Source: Eriocheir sinensis (lineage: Eukaryota; Arthropoda; Malacostraca; Decapoda; Varunidae). Taken from it: DNA of 64,000 nt. The stretch is taken from positions 18,910,044-18,974,043 of the forward strand of contig NC_066516.1 of the NCBI RefSeq assembly GCF_024679095.1. The letters are read 5' to 3'. Below the pieces are notes generated by a model. The model was not told where the DNA came from and ran no database searches. It saw only the letters and a program-made list of their open reading frames with translations. Shown here in pieces: positions 1-11,835 of this stretch (position 1 is its first letter; the number at the start of each line of letters is the position of its first letter). The position numbers were made by a program, and so were the translations under genes.

Positions 1-529
1 TCTTTTCATTAGGCTATTGTCACACATTCATTGACTCCAGATGTTAAAAATGCCGTGCTGCCAGATGTACATTACGACCATCGAAAATAGACCACATCAA
101 AACGACGTTGTTAAGATGTTGTTGAGATGGACATCCAACGGTCATAGTTTATTGCCAACGGGTGACAGATGTCAGGGAGTGCGCCAATTGTTTTGAAATT
201 TCCAAAACCGTCGGTGTGGCCTGACGTTGTTCGGCATCGGGAGTCAAGATCATGAATATGACACTAGCCTTACCAAAATTTGGTAAATCATGTACAGTAC
301 TGTCTCCAGGATTGCGAGTTTCAAGTTTGCGATTCACCGAGTTTGCAATAGGGACCCCAAAAATTTGATTTTTATTGAAAACTGAAATTGTGATATGATC
401 TGAGAGGAAAAGGAAAAGGCTGCTAAAACTGGGGGTTTTCACACCTTGTTGTGGTCCTTGACTCCCATTCTCGCTCTTACCCACCCCCTGGGCCTTTCCA
501 TTGGCCGCGGGAAGCATAGTGAATGGGAT

Positions 530-1040
530 CCGGGCAGCCAGGCGCATGTGTGTGAGCAACCCCGACCACGCGCTGGGCTCGAACAGTTGACGGGCGGCTG
601 ATGATGGTGATGGTGATGATGAGTGTTGGCGGCGTGGCCTTTGCATCGGCACCACCCAAACGGTATTTTCATTGGGGCCTGTATGAGTGTGGCTATGTTT
701 ATTGTGGGCCCAGGCTCCTCATTTTGCTAATTCTTATTTTCCACATGTGCGGGACTTCTTTCTTTTCTTCCATCTCTCCTTTTTGAAAAAGAAGAGATGA
801 AAGAAAAGAAATGGGTCCTGTGCAACATGTGGAAAATAAGAATTGGCAAATTGAGAAGCCCAAACCCATAATAAACACAGTCACACACACACACACACGG
901 GCCCCGTTCAGGTGGCGCCGATGCAAAGGCCACACCACTGACACTGATCATCACCATTACCATCATCAGCCGCCCGTCAGCTGTTCGGGCCCAGCGTGCA
1001 GCCGGGGCTGTCTGCACACATGCGCTTGGCCACCCAGATG
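530..1040. repeat. Large imperfect inverted repeat (foldback element)
   Basis: The left arm (about 530-783) and right arm (about 784-1040) are reverse complements with scattered mismatches. Matching landmarks are GCCGCCCGTCA, the GATGCAAAGGCCAC block and the CCACATGT/ACATGTGG segment. The arms meet almost without a loop. Open frames here exist on both strands only because of the symmetry. No target duplication was identified. Confidence 0.7.
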
Positions 1041-1188
1041 GATGGCCAAGCGCAAGATGTCGACGGTTTTCAATTTTCTCCATAAGAATAGTGGTTCAAA
1101 GTTTGCAATTTCAACGTTTGTGACCCGCAACGTCGACCTATTTATGGGCTATGACATTTTATTAGTCATGTTTTTTTAGCCTGTATTT

Positions 1189-1520
1189 GGGGAGGAGGTG
1201 GCTGAATGGTAAGCGTGCCAGTGCCACGTCCAGGAGGACACGAGTTAGAGTCCTGCCTGCTGCCACAGCTGGGGGGTTTTTCAGTCACTGCCGTGTGGCC
1301 TAAGACTACCCACATGCTGTCCTGAAGACCACCTATCAACCCGGACTCTAGATTCTCTCTAAAAAAGAGGTTCAAAGATGAGCTCTAGGGGGCAGCATAA
1401 GCCAAGCAAGATGGCACCACTATAAACACTTACCTGTACCATAAAGGGTTGGGGCCGACCATAAGGCCCCACCAAGAAAGCCTACTAGCGTCGTAGGCCG
1501 AAACGTAAATAAAGCAATGA
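1189..1520 (+). mobile_element. tRNA-derived SINE (family A)
   Basis: The head has a Pol III A-box-like TGGCTGAATGG and a degenerate B box. A conserved core follows (TTTTTCAGTCACTGCC then ACCCACATGCTGTCC), then CAAGATGGCACCACTATAAACAC and a GGGGCCGACCATAAGGCC tail. Copies of the same family are at 63574-63917, 32035-32170 (3' part) and 24285-24400 (head and core). Confidence 0.75.
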
Positions 1521-1750
1521 ATAAAGAGTGCCCCCCCTATCAGTGTGAGTTAAAAGGAGAGACAGATCATAAAGGAGAGTAAAGAATCGTATTAGATTTT
1601 TGGTAGGGTACGCATATGATTATGTAAGCAATCAATTGCATAGTAGTGGTTGTCTGTGCTTGAATATAGACCACATTTTCACAATGAGCAGATGGCAAGT
1701 TTTTGAAAACTAGTAGGACATGTGACTATGATCTAAAACTGTTGTTGTTC

Positions 1751-1950
<200 letters not shown>

Positions 1951-1990
1951 AAATCAGTAAGGAATTTAAAGATCCGTTCTCCACTTTTAC

Positions 1991-3912
1991 CTGTTGAGAA
2001 TGTGGTGGTCCAATTTGATACACTTGTTGCTGATGCTGTGAGGAATACACCACTCTTTGCTGGACTTGCTGTGGGGTTGTGTACACAGTCTGAAAGACAA
2101 AAATATGTCAATCAACAGTGAAAGAACTCAATTACATATGCGACAACTAAATTAGAGTTCTTTAATGTGGACATGACCTACAAGTCTTTAGCCACGTGTC
2201 TTAGAACCCCAACTACTTTTTCTAAAAGTTAGAAATAAATTACATAACTGATGTTATGATTTAGTGCCTTGATCTTCCTTAGGAAGTACAGGTACAGTCC
2301 ATATACAGATAAGAGTAGCAAGGAAGCACTATGTCAAAAGTTACAGGGCATTACTGTTAATCATTGGTGCACAGCCACCAGCATATGACTGTGGCATTTT
2401 ACAGATATTTTTTTCTGGAAATGAGAATGGTGCTGCTTTTAAATGAAGCAATGCCTTGCTGTTGTACATTAAAGTGGAGCAACAAGTTGGGAATATAATG
2501 CTTATAAAGTTAGAGGCATACACTATACCTGCAAGAGGTTGTAGCCACACAAAGTAACTCTCATTTGAGTTCCCAGAGCTCAATGGCCATAGCTTTCATC
2601 TAACTGCTAGGGTAGGGTGTGCATGTTTCCCACAGGTTTAATAAGTTTTGGAGGAAGAATGGTATGACTGTGAAACAAAGAGTCTGGGAACATGTGTGTG
2701 TATGTTTGAGGCATGATAAAAGTCAAATTAAAAATAGCATCCAAATCTTGGGTTATTGCTACTCTCTACTTGGACCTGAGTATAATCAGGAACTTTTACT
2801 TTATGACTTGTTACTTTCAAATAGGTGCCTCCAATACTGACTGAAGTGCTGTGTCTGATTATTATGATCCACTAATCTAAACTAAGCCCCAGTCTTCTGT
2901 GCCAGGACTGATGACAAGCCTACCTGCTGTGGCTGAGTGTACACCACCTGCTGCTGGGTCTGCTGAGGGATGGTGATGGAAAAGGTTCCCTGCTCCACCA
3001 AGATTCCTCTTCTGAAACCATGATTAATTATTTTCTTTACTCAAAGAGTTATTCTCATTCTATGCATTTATCCTAATTAGCATGTGATTACCATCTAATT
3101 GCATCAAATAAGTAAGGTTCTTTAGGCAAATATTACCCTATACATCTGTCACAACAGTGTTCTACTACACAATGCTGGTAAATACTCTAACAGTATAGCA
3201 TTATAAAATTAATATATAGCTACCATTCTCACAGAAAATAAAAAGCAATTCAATGCCACAATATGACAGAGAAAAAAAAATCTAGGAAAGTGACAATAAT
3301 AATGACATAATTAATGTGTGAAGGGCGAGAATTGTCTAGGAAAGAAGAATAAAGTATTAGTAAATCAATGTAATAAAGTGATGTATGAAGGGTGACCTGA
3401 ACAAAAAGGACAGAACAGTAACAGAAAAGTGAATAGAATGAGTAGAGCAGTGTGTAAAAATATTATATTATGGATGGACAGAAAGAAGGAATGAAAACAG
3501 AACAACAGACCTAATGTGTGAGGGGTGTGTGCTGATGTCAAGAGTGATCTGAGTATACAGGAACTGCTATGTGCCAGAAATGAAGGATGGAATACTCATG
3601 CTCCACCACTCAAATAAAGCAATGTGGACATAATTAAACAATGCTAGCTGATCACTTTTGGCAAAAGCATGTGACTGACTACTCCTTACATCATTATGTG
3701 CCTCATACTTAAGTTTGCATTTCTACAGAAAACATCAGATTATAGATGTCAAAGTAATTTATGCTAATTCTCAGTGTTTCTTGCCCCACATGCAGTTCAG
3801 GGAAAATTATAATAAAGCTGCCAATATTCCCATGACAAATCCCTTACTCGGTTTCCATAAGTGTTAATTCTTCGCAGTCATTGGAAATTACAACATACGG
3901 CTGGTCTTCCAT
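1991..3912 (-). CDS. Unidentified Gln-rich protein, N-terminal part (gene runs off the left edge)
   Basis: Three consecutive minus-strand exons join in frame: 3936-3848 (start ATG at 3912, good Kozak context with A at -3 and G at +4), 3011-2924 and 2089-1991. All have AG acceptors and GT donors, with phases 2 then 0. They give 84 residues: an acidic start ([18 protein letters not shown]), then [16 protein letters not shown], then a Gln/Val/Tyr/Thr-rich stretch containing repeated QQ pairs and VVY. The third exon ends with a normal donor at 1990, so the gene must continue to lower coordinates; no further exon is visible below it in this window. The composition resembles activation domains of transcription regulators, but I do not recognise the family and assign no function. 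A likely untranslated first exon lies near 8613. Confidence 0.6.
2110..2915. other. Intron of the Gln-rich gene
   Basis: AT-rich intron between two minus-strand exons. I see no gene or repeat of known type. Confidence 0.6.
3020..3840. other. Intron of the Gln-rich gene
   Basis: AT-rich, no recognisable feature. Confidence 0.6.
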
Positions 3913-4209
3913 AATGCCTTCTATGTTTATGCAACCCTGAAAGAGAGGAGGAAAAAGAAACGTTAGTCTCCTCTATATAGCATGCACCACTAATACTAAA
4001 GCTTAAAGGGTGTCTTGAGAGTAGTAATGAAAGCTAAAAATGCCTGAATAAACCATAAACCTATCTATAAATATTTTTCTGATCAAATGCCATGCAGTAT
4101 TCATGGTAAATAAAACATAATAAGGATTGAATGATGATCCACTTTGAAGACTTGTATTCCCCCTTTTTATTACCCATATTTCAGCTGTAAAAAGCAATTG
4201 TCGTATGAT

Positions 4210-4760
4210 CTATCTTTGTGTGTCCCATGTCTGTCTCAAACTATCAACGTCTCTAGAACAACTTTGCAGGAATGTGTACTGTCATTCCAGCCAATCAAGC
4301 CTGGCAACATGAGTCGGAGGAACCTCAGAAATTTTTTGATATATTACTTAAAGTTGACTCATCGTCAGACTCGTTGGTTATCCCTGGAAGCATGTGTATC
4401 TCGTTTGCTTGAATAGTGGGATGCTTTAGTGTAATACTTCACAGCTGTAGTTATTGAAAAGTATGACTCTTCCTATGTTATGGAAAGAATTCATCAAAAT
4501 TCAATAACAGTTAACAGTTCCTTCTTGTTCAGTCACGCTGAGCAATGAGTTCAATACATCATGTCAAGAGTAACAAACCAATGCTGCACTACCTTCATAA
4601 TCATGTAAGACAGTTACTAAGAGATCTCAGGAGAGACTGATTTTATCAAAATCAATTATGTGTATGAATGATCCAATTACATTTCATGTGTACAACACCA
4701 AATACCTATCATGTACCTGTCAGTCAAAGTTATGTTGGCATCAGTGCTACAGACAATTTA
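4210..4760 (+). pseudogene. Degenerate hAT/zinc-finger-transposase-like fragment
   Basis: The frame with THRQTRWLSLEACVSRLLE resembles the conserved RWLSLE block of hAT-derived proteins. Neighbouring frames give DALV, YFTAVVIEKYDSSYVMERIH and later pieces interrupted by stops. It is not functional as it stands. Confidence 0.4.
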
Positions 4761-5269
4761 ACCTATCAGCAGCGATGGGCCAAGTTTGTGGCTTTACCAC
4801 ATACCTGCGATGGGCCAAATTTTTGGCTTGACATAAACCACCCAAAATAGAATATGCACCAATTGATTACAAATGCGTTGTTATCTATTATATAGTGATT
4901 TGCGTGAGTGATATTTTTTTTCTCATTAATTTGCTTAGAGAAGCCTTTAAGAAACATGATTCCCACAACTACCAGGTTAACTCTGTTGAGAAAAGATCAT
5001 GAGGGTATGACAAATTAAAAGAGTTGCCAGGCAGGTTGGCAACATAATTTTTTTAAAGTTCTGATTTTTTTTCCTCAGGCAATGCAAGGAATTTGACACC
5101 CAGAAGCCTAAGAGAGGTATTTCATGCTTTTCCTGTTCTTAATGATATATGTGATAGAGAATAAGCCGAACTAGAATGGAGCTGACTGGCCTTGGATGGG
5201 TGTTTTGAGGATGTGGAGGAGGATGCAGAATTTTACCGTTTACCGATGATGAGGTTTCATCCGCTGGTG

Positions 5270-5950
5270 CAGCGCTCTCGAGGGCCGTCAACAATTACAA
5301 CGTTAGCCTCAATAATAGTCTTCAATGCACTTATTCTCAAACATCGTATTGAATGAGTGAGTGTCTTAATTTCTTTCATGAATAATATCACATATAACCA
5401 TTAGTTCAGTTTCATGTCTGATATTTTCGTTATAGTATCACAATTAAATATCCAACGATTATTTCCAGCACACTGAACATTCATCACACACAATTTATCT
5501 TTGAGTACAGACACTGATTAAATGCCATGATCGGTCATGTTACAAATTCTCTAAATTTCAGTCTGGAGAACTACACAACACTGGTCATTCGCTGGTGCAC
5601 TCCTGTGATTTATGATTGCCAGTGCATTTGAAACAATTTGGGGCATCTCCATTGGTCTTGGCAGCACAATTGGCCTCAAGATGGCCGTATCTCTGACAAT
5701 GATAGCATATAATTGCATGGTATCTGTCTTTCACTGTGTATATTCCCCATTCTAATTTTAATTTGTCGTGAGTCTTGTGAATCAGCTCTCTTACAGTTGG
5801 GTCACACCTCAATATGTAGTGCATCGTGCCACCAGCTGCAGGCTTGCTAAAAACCAGCTCAATCTTATCCTCTACACCCCCAATGGCGTGTAAAAACTCA
5901 TTGCGGTCTAAGATGGTCTCCTTTGGAATTTTGGAAGAAACAGCTCAGTC
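5270..5950 (-). pseudogene. Second copy of the LINE ORF1 remnant, third knuckle deleted
   Basis: It is homologous to 11709-13050 minus the foldback insertion. Here the frame from ILDRNEFLHAI through DPTVRELIHKTHDK to the second knuckle is uninterrupted. About 60 bases spanning the third knuckle are deleted relative to the other copy. Confidence 0.65.
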
Positions 5951-6409
5951 TGAGAACTAAAGGCCAGCCACAGTATCCAAACCTTTGTCAAGTAGTTGGA
6001 TATTCCATGACACCCCACAATTCCAATGTGGTTGTTGAGGATTTTTGTTGTTGTTGTATGACTCACTGAGATAGAAGTTCACTTAAAAACATTTGTCTTG
6101 TCAGTTTACTTCACATTAAATATGTTTTAAACTAGCAGGAATATCTGTGCATCACCTGTCAGGTGTCACAGGTTGACAATCTGAGGTCTGCACTTAAAAG
6201 GGGTATTACGTTGGGCAAATTTTCTGTGGATCTTCAGTCAAACAACGATTTCCGCTGGTGTGGTTCTCATTTGTGTGGTTTTATGACATGTCAACGATCT
6301 TCCAAAGCTATGGTAGATTTCACCGAAAGATGACAGTATTACTCACCATCATCATCATCAGCAATAACAAGAAACAAGAAGAAGCTACACCCTACTGTCC
6401 CTACATTCG

Positions 6410-6530
6410 CACAGCTAGGAGTGTTATTGCCTGGAACAAGGCCTTTGAGACTACTTTAATTGAGAAATTATGGAGCATGCCAGCTTTGTGGGATCCCAGG
6501 CATGAATTGTATGCAAAAAAAATGCATAGA
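6410..6530 (+). pseudogene. MADF-like fragment
   Basis: The segment FETTLIEKLWSMPALWDPRHELYAKK resembles the start of a MADF DNA-binding domain (L-I-x2-V then LWD and a Tyr). The rest of the frame to 6713 shows no family features and no partner exon was found. It could be a transposon remnant. Confidence 0.25.
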
Positions 6531-7365
6531 AGGAAGAGCAGACACTGGTTTCCTAAGCCTTGTGTCTTTCTTGGCTATAGATGGTTGCACAAAGGTCAAT
6601 ATTTCATAAAATTGGTCCTTGCTGACTCATCCACTGCCTGTAGCCTTCCTCGTCTTTTAGACGTAGTTCTTGCAATAGTTGCATCCCTTCACTGTGCTCC
6701 TCTCTTCTTATAAGCCATTGCTGCCTCCACATTCTTTTCTTTTCCCGTTGCTTGTGGAAATTGAGTGTCACTAGAGCCAAAGCAACGGCACTTTAAGTGA
6801 AAACAGGGGTGCAAACAGGGACATCAGCCATACTTGTTGTTGTGAATATGTGTCGGTCAAGACCACGGTACACTGAGAGAGTGTGAGGCAAGTGTGATAG
6901 GAAGACAATGGTAGTACGTCCCGTAGGCAAAAATCCACGATTTTATGATTGAAGATTCACAGAAAATTTTCTTAGTGTAATAGCCCCTTAATACCATTAG
7001 AATTGAGCCGACTGATGAAGTGCTAAAAAAATATTCGTTTGAAGTTCAAAAAGTTATAGTTGTAAAAAATAATTGATTACAGTTGCAGTTATTTTGGTTA
7101 TAATAATTATAACATTACTGTTGAATTTAAGGAGCTGGGCTGTGGAAGGGCCAATGGAGCACTCCAACAATGGTGATGATTTAAGACTGAATACCGTGAA
7201 CTTTTCAACTTAATTGCATTTTACCAAGGCGAGACCTAGGGCAAAGATATATATTTTGTTTGTCTTTTTTCCTTGGCAGAAACATGAGAGGAATATGGAG
7301 ATGAGAATAGCTTTCTTCACTACAAAGACAACAACGGCGAAGCATATCACATGTATTTATCGTAA

Positions 7366-7620
7366 ACAATTAACCTTAAAAAATCTCTATATAAATCTAG
7401 CCTAACCTGACCTGACCTGGCCTACCTGCTGCCAAAAAATGATGTGCTAGACTGCAGTCATAAACTTTATACATCAATATTTTGAAATTACTTTAGTTTT
7501 CCAAAAGCTAACAGTTATTGCACCTTATTTTGAGAAGAAAAATACAACACATAATGACAGTATTAATCTCATGTGAGATGGACACCTTTATTTCCATAAT
7601 AGCCAAATGTGATTACCTAG
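7366..7620 (+). repeat. Anonymous repeat, copy 1 of 3
   Basis: It shares CTAACCTGACC, ACATCAATATTTTGAAAT, TTTAGTTTTCCAAAAGCTAA and CTCATGTGAG blocks in order with 54557-54800 and 54833-55060. Confidence 0.5.
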
Positions 7621-7871
7621 GCATTAAAAGTTTTGTATATAATTTAGGGTTTGTTATTGTGGATTTACCTTTCATTGTGAGCCATAGTAACCACTGAAGC
7701 TAGAAATCAGGATGATTGTGTCCGTATATTATGTCTGCAAGTCAAATTTGTTATTATTCCTTTGTTTTGAGTTCTGGCCTGTTTAATCATTGGATATGTT
7801 CAATTTTACTACATATCAAGTTTACTATCTGAAAAAAACATGATCAGATTTGGAGAAACTTTTACAGCATG

Positions 7872-8136
7872 CTAAGGGAATAACGAATATGAACTGTGTC
7901 CTGATGGTCTGGCGGTCACCCCCCTTGGTCCATGTTACGTGGTGATGCTCCCCAGCCAGGTGTCATTAACCCTGCCTCGTGACACGCACTATTACCACGT
8001 GTGCACCCACTCACAGGGCACGGCGGTGGACAGTCACCCTGCCAGTAAGCCCTGCAATGACCAGCACCACCCCTGCCTGCACCTGGGGGCCCCACACCAC
8101 AGTCACGGGGCAGATCGGGGGGAGTCACCTGCCTAA
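7872..8136 (+). CDS. Candidate orphan coding exon or retrocopy
   Basis: A plus-strand frame is open from about 7875 to a stop at 8134-8136, with strongly GC-ending codons unlike the AT-rich surroundings. It reads YELCPDGLAVTPLGPC and later has further spaced cysteines and many histidines (HYYHVCTHSQG). It lies inside the inferred first intron of the minus-strand Gln-rich gene. A possible acceptor (GCTAAG) precedes it; no partner exon was found. I do not recognise the family. Confidence 0.3.
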
Positions 8137-8612
8137 TGAGATAAATTGTTCATCGTTTTTTTTATTATCGTCTGGGCTGTGAATATAAACCCCGAGTGCC
8201 TATATCGATGTCCCTGTGCACGTATCAGTGAAATGCATTGGACATGTAGGGCAAAGAGAGGTCCATGTGGTCATCCCCTCCTGCCCTGTAGAGGCCGGAC
8301 GGTCCCCGCAACACAACAAAAATATGTATCACACTCATCTATATCTGTCATTGGGGGTTATCTACCGACTCATGACCACTAGCAGCAGGTCAATAATAAA
8401 GGCAGGACTTCTTTGCACGGGAAACTACCAGGATATTCGATGCGTCAGGGGAGATACGAAGCGAAGAGCACACCATGATTTTCACCTGGGGAACACTCGA
8501 CGACAAGTATGTAATGTTCCGCCTCGCCGCGCCGCCCCTGCCCTTCACGTGTCACCACCCAGTCACGCCCTAGCTACACACACCCAGGAACAATTTGGCA
8601 CCCAGATCTCAC

Positions 8613-8740
8613 CTCTAGGAGCGAGAGTTTAGGTCACAATCACGAGTCGAGTTAACGGAGGGGCGCAGAAGACCTGCCGCCCGCCATCTTGGATCAACGC
8701 GAACTGAACTACCGCAAAATGACTGTCGCAAACCCCGGCC
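8613..8740 (-). other. Probable 5'UTR exon of the Gln-rich gene, with CpG-rich promoter
   Basis: On the minus strand a GC-rich segment ends in a strong donor (CTAGAG then GTGAGA, exon end 8613). It contains AAGATGGCGG at 8690-8681, a typical YY1-type motif near the start site of TATA-less promoters. The ATG in it opens only a 12-codon-scale upstream ORF. The next good minus-strand acceptor with an adjacent start codon is at 3936, so I infer these belong to one transcript. The 5' boundary is a guess. Confidence 0.4.
8681..8690 (-). promoter_or_regulatory. YY1-like AAGATGGCGG motif
   Basis: An exact AAGATGGCGG on the minus strand inside the putative first exon. Such motifs sit just downstream of the start site in many TATA-less housekeeping promoters. 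Its role here is inferred from position only. Confidence 0.35.
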
Positions 8741-10090
8741 GCCCTCCGCCCCGCCAATATTATCCACTCTCTTATTTCGCATGACCTGACCTCCGATTTG
8801 CCCTTAATGCCCTCATCGGTTTTATCCCTGCCATAGTTTTTGAAATACGTGGCCGGAGTAATGGAAGTGAGGAGTAATTGGCGTGTGTGGAGGGGCCGTA
8901 GGCACATTTTGCGGCCTTTACGACATCGGGAAACAGGAGAAGATCGTTTTGCGGCCGGATAATTGTGGCCGGTCCCCGCAACGCACCTCAGACCTTACCC
9001 ACTATCCTATTGATTGTGACGTCATCAAATTACACATTTTCTTGCCGTTTCGTTCAAATGTCATTATTCCTCCCTGTTTCTTCGATGAATACAGTGGTAG
9101 ATATGGGATGAAGTGATGCATGTCGGAATATATCGGTCTCCAAGGTATGGATGTAGTGCGGCGAAGCAGTAGTGCAACATCAGAAATGGGCGTGTTGCGT
9201 GTGGTAATGGCAAGTGGTGGTGATAGTAGCTGTGCAGCCCACCTATAAGTTATGATCAAAACAGGTCAACACGTGGCGACGTGTTTCAGAGGATAGATTG
9301 ATTAAAAAAAAAAAAGTCGAATCTATATGATCATTTAAGTTGGCCTGCTACTCGTAGGCGGCGAAGATAAGTAAAACCATGCACGGCGTCGCCCGCAACA
9401 GGTTACCCATTATCTCTCACAATCCCTTCTTTATCATCTCCCTGTACAAAAGGTGAATCTCCTCAGCGGATCACTCCATACAGGGGGCCATTTCACCTCC
9501 ACTCAGAGGATGAGACATACGTAAGCAAGACTCGCTTTCACATGGAAAGGAAAACGTTACCGTTATTCTGGCAGAGTACCACTTTTTTTGCATGGTGCTT
9601 CGGGAGGAACAAGAAGGGACGTGTTTCAGTTATGCAATTGTTGCTGATTTCACCTGATAAATTATCTTTTCTATAGAGGTGTTGGCTATCAGGTGAAAGT
9701 CATTGATAAACTGAGATATGGGAAAATATAGCTCATGTAACGAGCTCCCTTGAGGCTAGATCTGTCAAAAGCTTTGTTGTGATGTGCCGACACCGGCATC
9801 CATCCCTGCATGCACGTCACGGCGGTAAGGAAGTCGGCGGCGTGCCTAAGCGGCGCGTTGCCTCCGTGGCCCGTGCTCTTTCCTCATCTCCAACATTTTT
9901 TGATACTGAATCAGGAACACTGGCTTAACTGATACCTATATTTTGATTGTCAGTTTACTTTATCTAGCTAAATTACAAACCATATAATTGCTGATTGGGA
10001 GACAGGACTATCCGAGCTTGAGCTCATGAATGCAGGTCCTAGCTAAAGGTGTATACTACAAATAGGTAAATGCACACACACACACACACA
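8741..10090. other. Spacer upstream of the Gln-rich gene
   Basis: A moderately GC-rich flank to about 9200, then AT-rich. No coding signal or repeat family recognised. Confidence 0.5.
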
Positions 10091-10094
10091 CAGC

Positions 10095-10238
10095 TCCGTA
10101 CTGCACTGGTTTAGCAAGCCCGCCTCATAACCGATAGATCCCTGGCTCGATTAATTCCCGGGCAGGAATTGGAGACGGTTTTATTAGTGCCCCATGTCCG
10201 CTTAGCAGTGAATAGATATGCTGCCTCCCGTTTCTTTA

Positions 10239-10240
<2 letters not shown>
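10095..10240 (+). mobile_element. tRNA-like SINE head ending in a microsatellite
   Basis: It reads CTGGTTTAGCAAGCCCGCC followed by CCTGGCTCGATTAATTCC, a broken B box, and runs into a (GT)n(GA)n tract. Confidence 0.35.
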
Positions 10241-10331
<91 letters not shown>

Positions 10332-10395
10332 TTTCAGACGTGCTTATTCAAGGTGGGCAGTGACTGGGAATCACCTGTCCAGCGATCGAGTGGTG

Positions 10396-10436
<41 letters not shown>

Positions 10437-10676
10437 ACCATCATCATCATCATCATTATCATCATCATTCATCATCATCATTATAATTATCATTCATCAT
10501 CATCATTATTAGGACTATCATCATTATCATAGTTTACAATCATCATAATTATCATCATCATCATCATCATCATTATTATCATCATTTATAATAATAATAA
10601 TCATCATCATCATTATCATCATCGTCATCATCATCATTATTATCATCATCATTTATCATTATCATCATCACCATCA
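10240..10676. repeat. Compound microsatellites: (GT)n(GA)n, (CA)n, (CAT)n
   Basis: (GT)n then (GA)n fill 10240-10326, (CA)n is about 10398-10434, and a long imperfect (ATC)n/(ATT)n tract runs to 10676. Confidence 0.95.
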
Positions 10677-10679
10677 TGT

Positions 10680-11263
10680 AGCCTAGTTCAAGCTTAAAAT
10701 AATTCAATTATTGATATACCTTTCTATAGTAGCTATATATAGCGCGCGCTCACCGTTCATGCAACTCATAAAAAGTAGTCACTTAATTATAAGGTTATTA
10801 TATATAATAGGTAACGTAGCCTACGTAACCTAATACTGCTTACACATGTAACCTATGATTACAAGTATTTTGATGTTCTTTTCATAACATGAAACATAAC
10901 GAGTGCTTGAGGGGGCTCGATCATTCTTGTTTGGGCACGTAGTTGGACCACCTCGAGAGACACACGTATACAGACCAAAGTCGTCAAACAGATGGACAGA
11001 CAGGCAGGCACAGAGACAAAGACAAAGATAGAAAGCCATGTTCGGGTGGGAAAATTTGAGGACATTAAATTAACAGATACAGAGACGAGACGTACGGGAA
11101 ATGATTATATAGTCGATCGTATACAAAATAAGAAACTTGGAAATCTACTATATAGCCTATATACAGTATAAAAATAACGCAAGTAAAATGATGTGAGAAA
11201 TTAAGCAGCAGATTGATAAACCAGGCATGCGTTGGAAGGGAAGAGGAGAGAAGAAAAATACAG

Positions 11264-11299
<36 letters not shown>

Positions 11300-11700
11300 C
11301 AATCTTATATTCGGTGAAAAGTAACAATAACCCCTATAGTTTCAAGAATATTTCCGAATCTGACACGTCTGTTTTTTTTTAATCATGATGGTCTTAGAAT
11401 AATCATAAACTCTACACCTACTAAATCCGTAGTAAATACTGACATAAGTTTTTTTGGCAACGAAGAGCAAGATTGTCCCTTGGCGCCCCCACGTGTGTGT
11501 CTGCTGAAAGGTAAACAACATCAGTTTTTCCATGCATTACGCCGAAGAAAAAGCATTAGCCTGATACACACTGAACGTTTCCTCCTGCACTGCCCAAGAT
11601 TCCTGCAACACTCTCAGAGCCTCCCTTACCAAGATTAATAGGTGAGGATTGGTGTTGGAATACTCCTCTGCTGTAGGGATCTCAGGTTATGTTGGAGCTT
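10680..11700. other. Unannotated spacer
   Basis: Only a short (GA)n tract (11270-11296) stands out. Frames here are short and lack support. Confidence 0.5.
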
Positions 11701-11835
11701 TGAGGCTTTTCAAGTCAGTTCAGACATTAGCCTCAATAATGGTCTTCGATGCACTTATTCTCAAACATCGTAGTGAGTGAGTGAGTGCCTTAATTGCTTT
11801 CTCAAATAATATCATATATAACCATTAGTTCAGTT

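Noticed and set aside
149..1179. Several frames in the first kilobase, on both strands
   Set aside because: They come in mirror pairs because the region is an inverted repeat, and none carries a recognisable domain.
10105..10165. Possible functional tRNA gene
   Set aside because: The A and B boxes are imperfect and no cloverleaf closes. It is followed by SINE-type body and microsatellite, so a tRNA-derived SINE is more likely. The same holds for the heads at 1189, 22180, 24545 and 49730.
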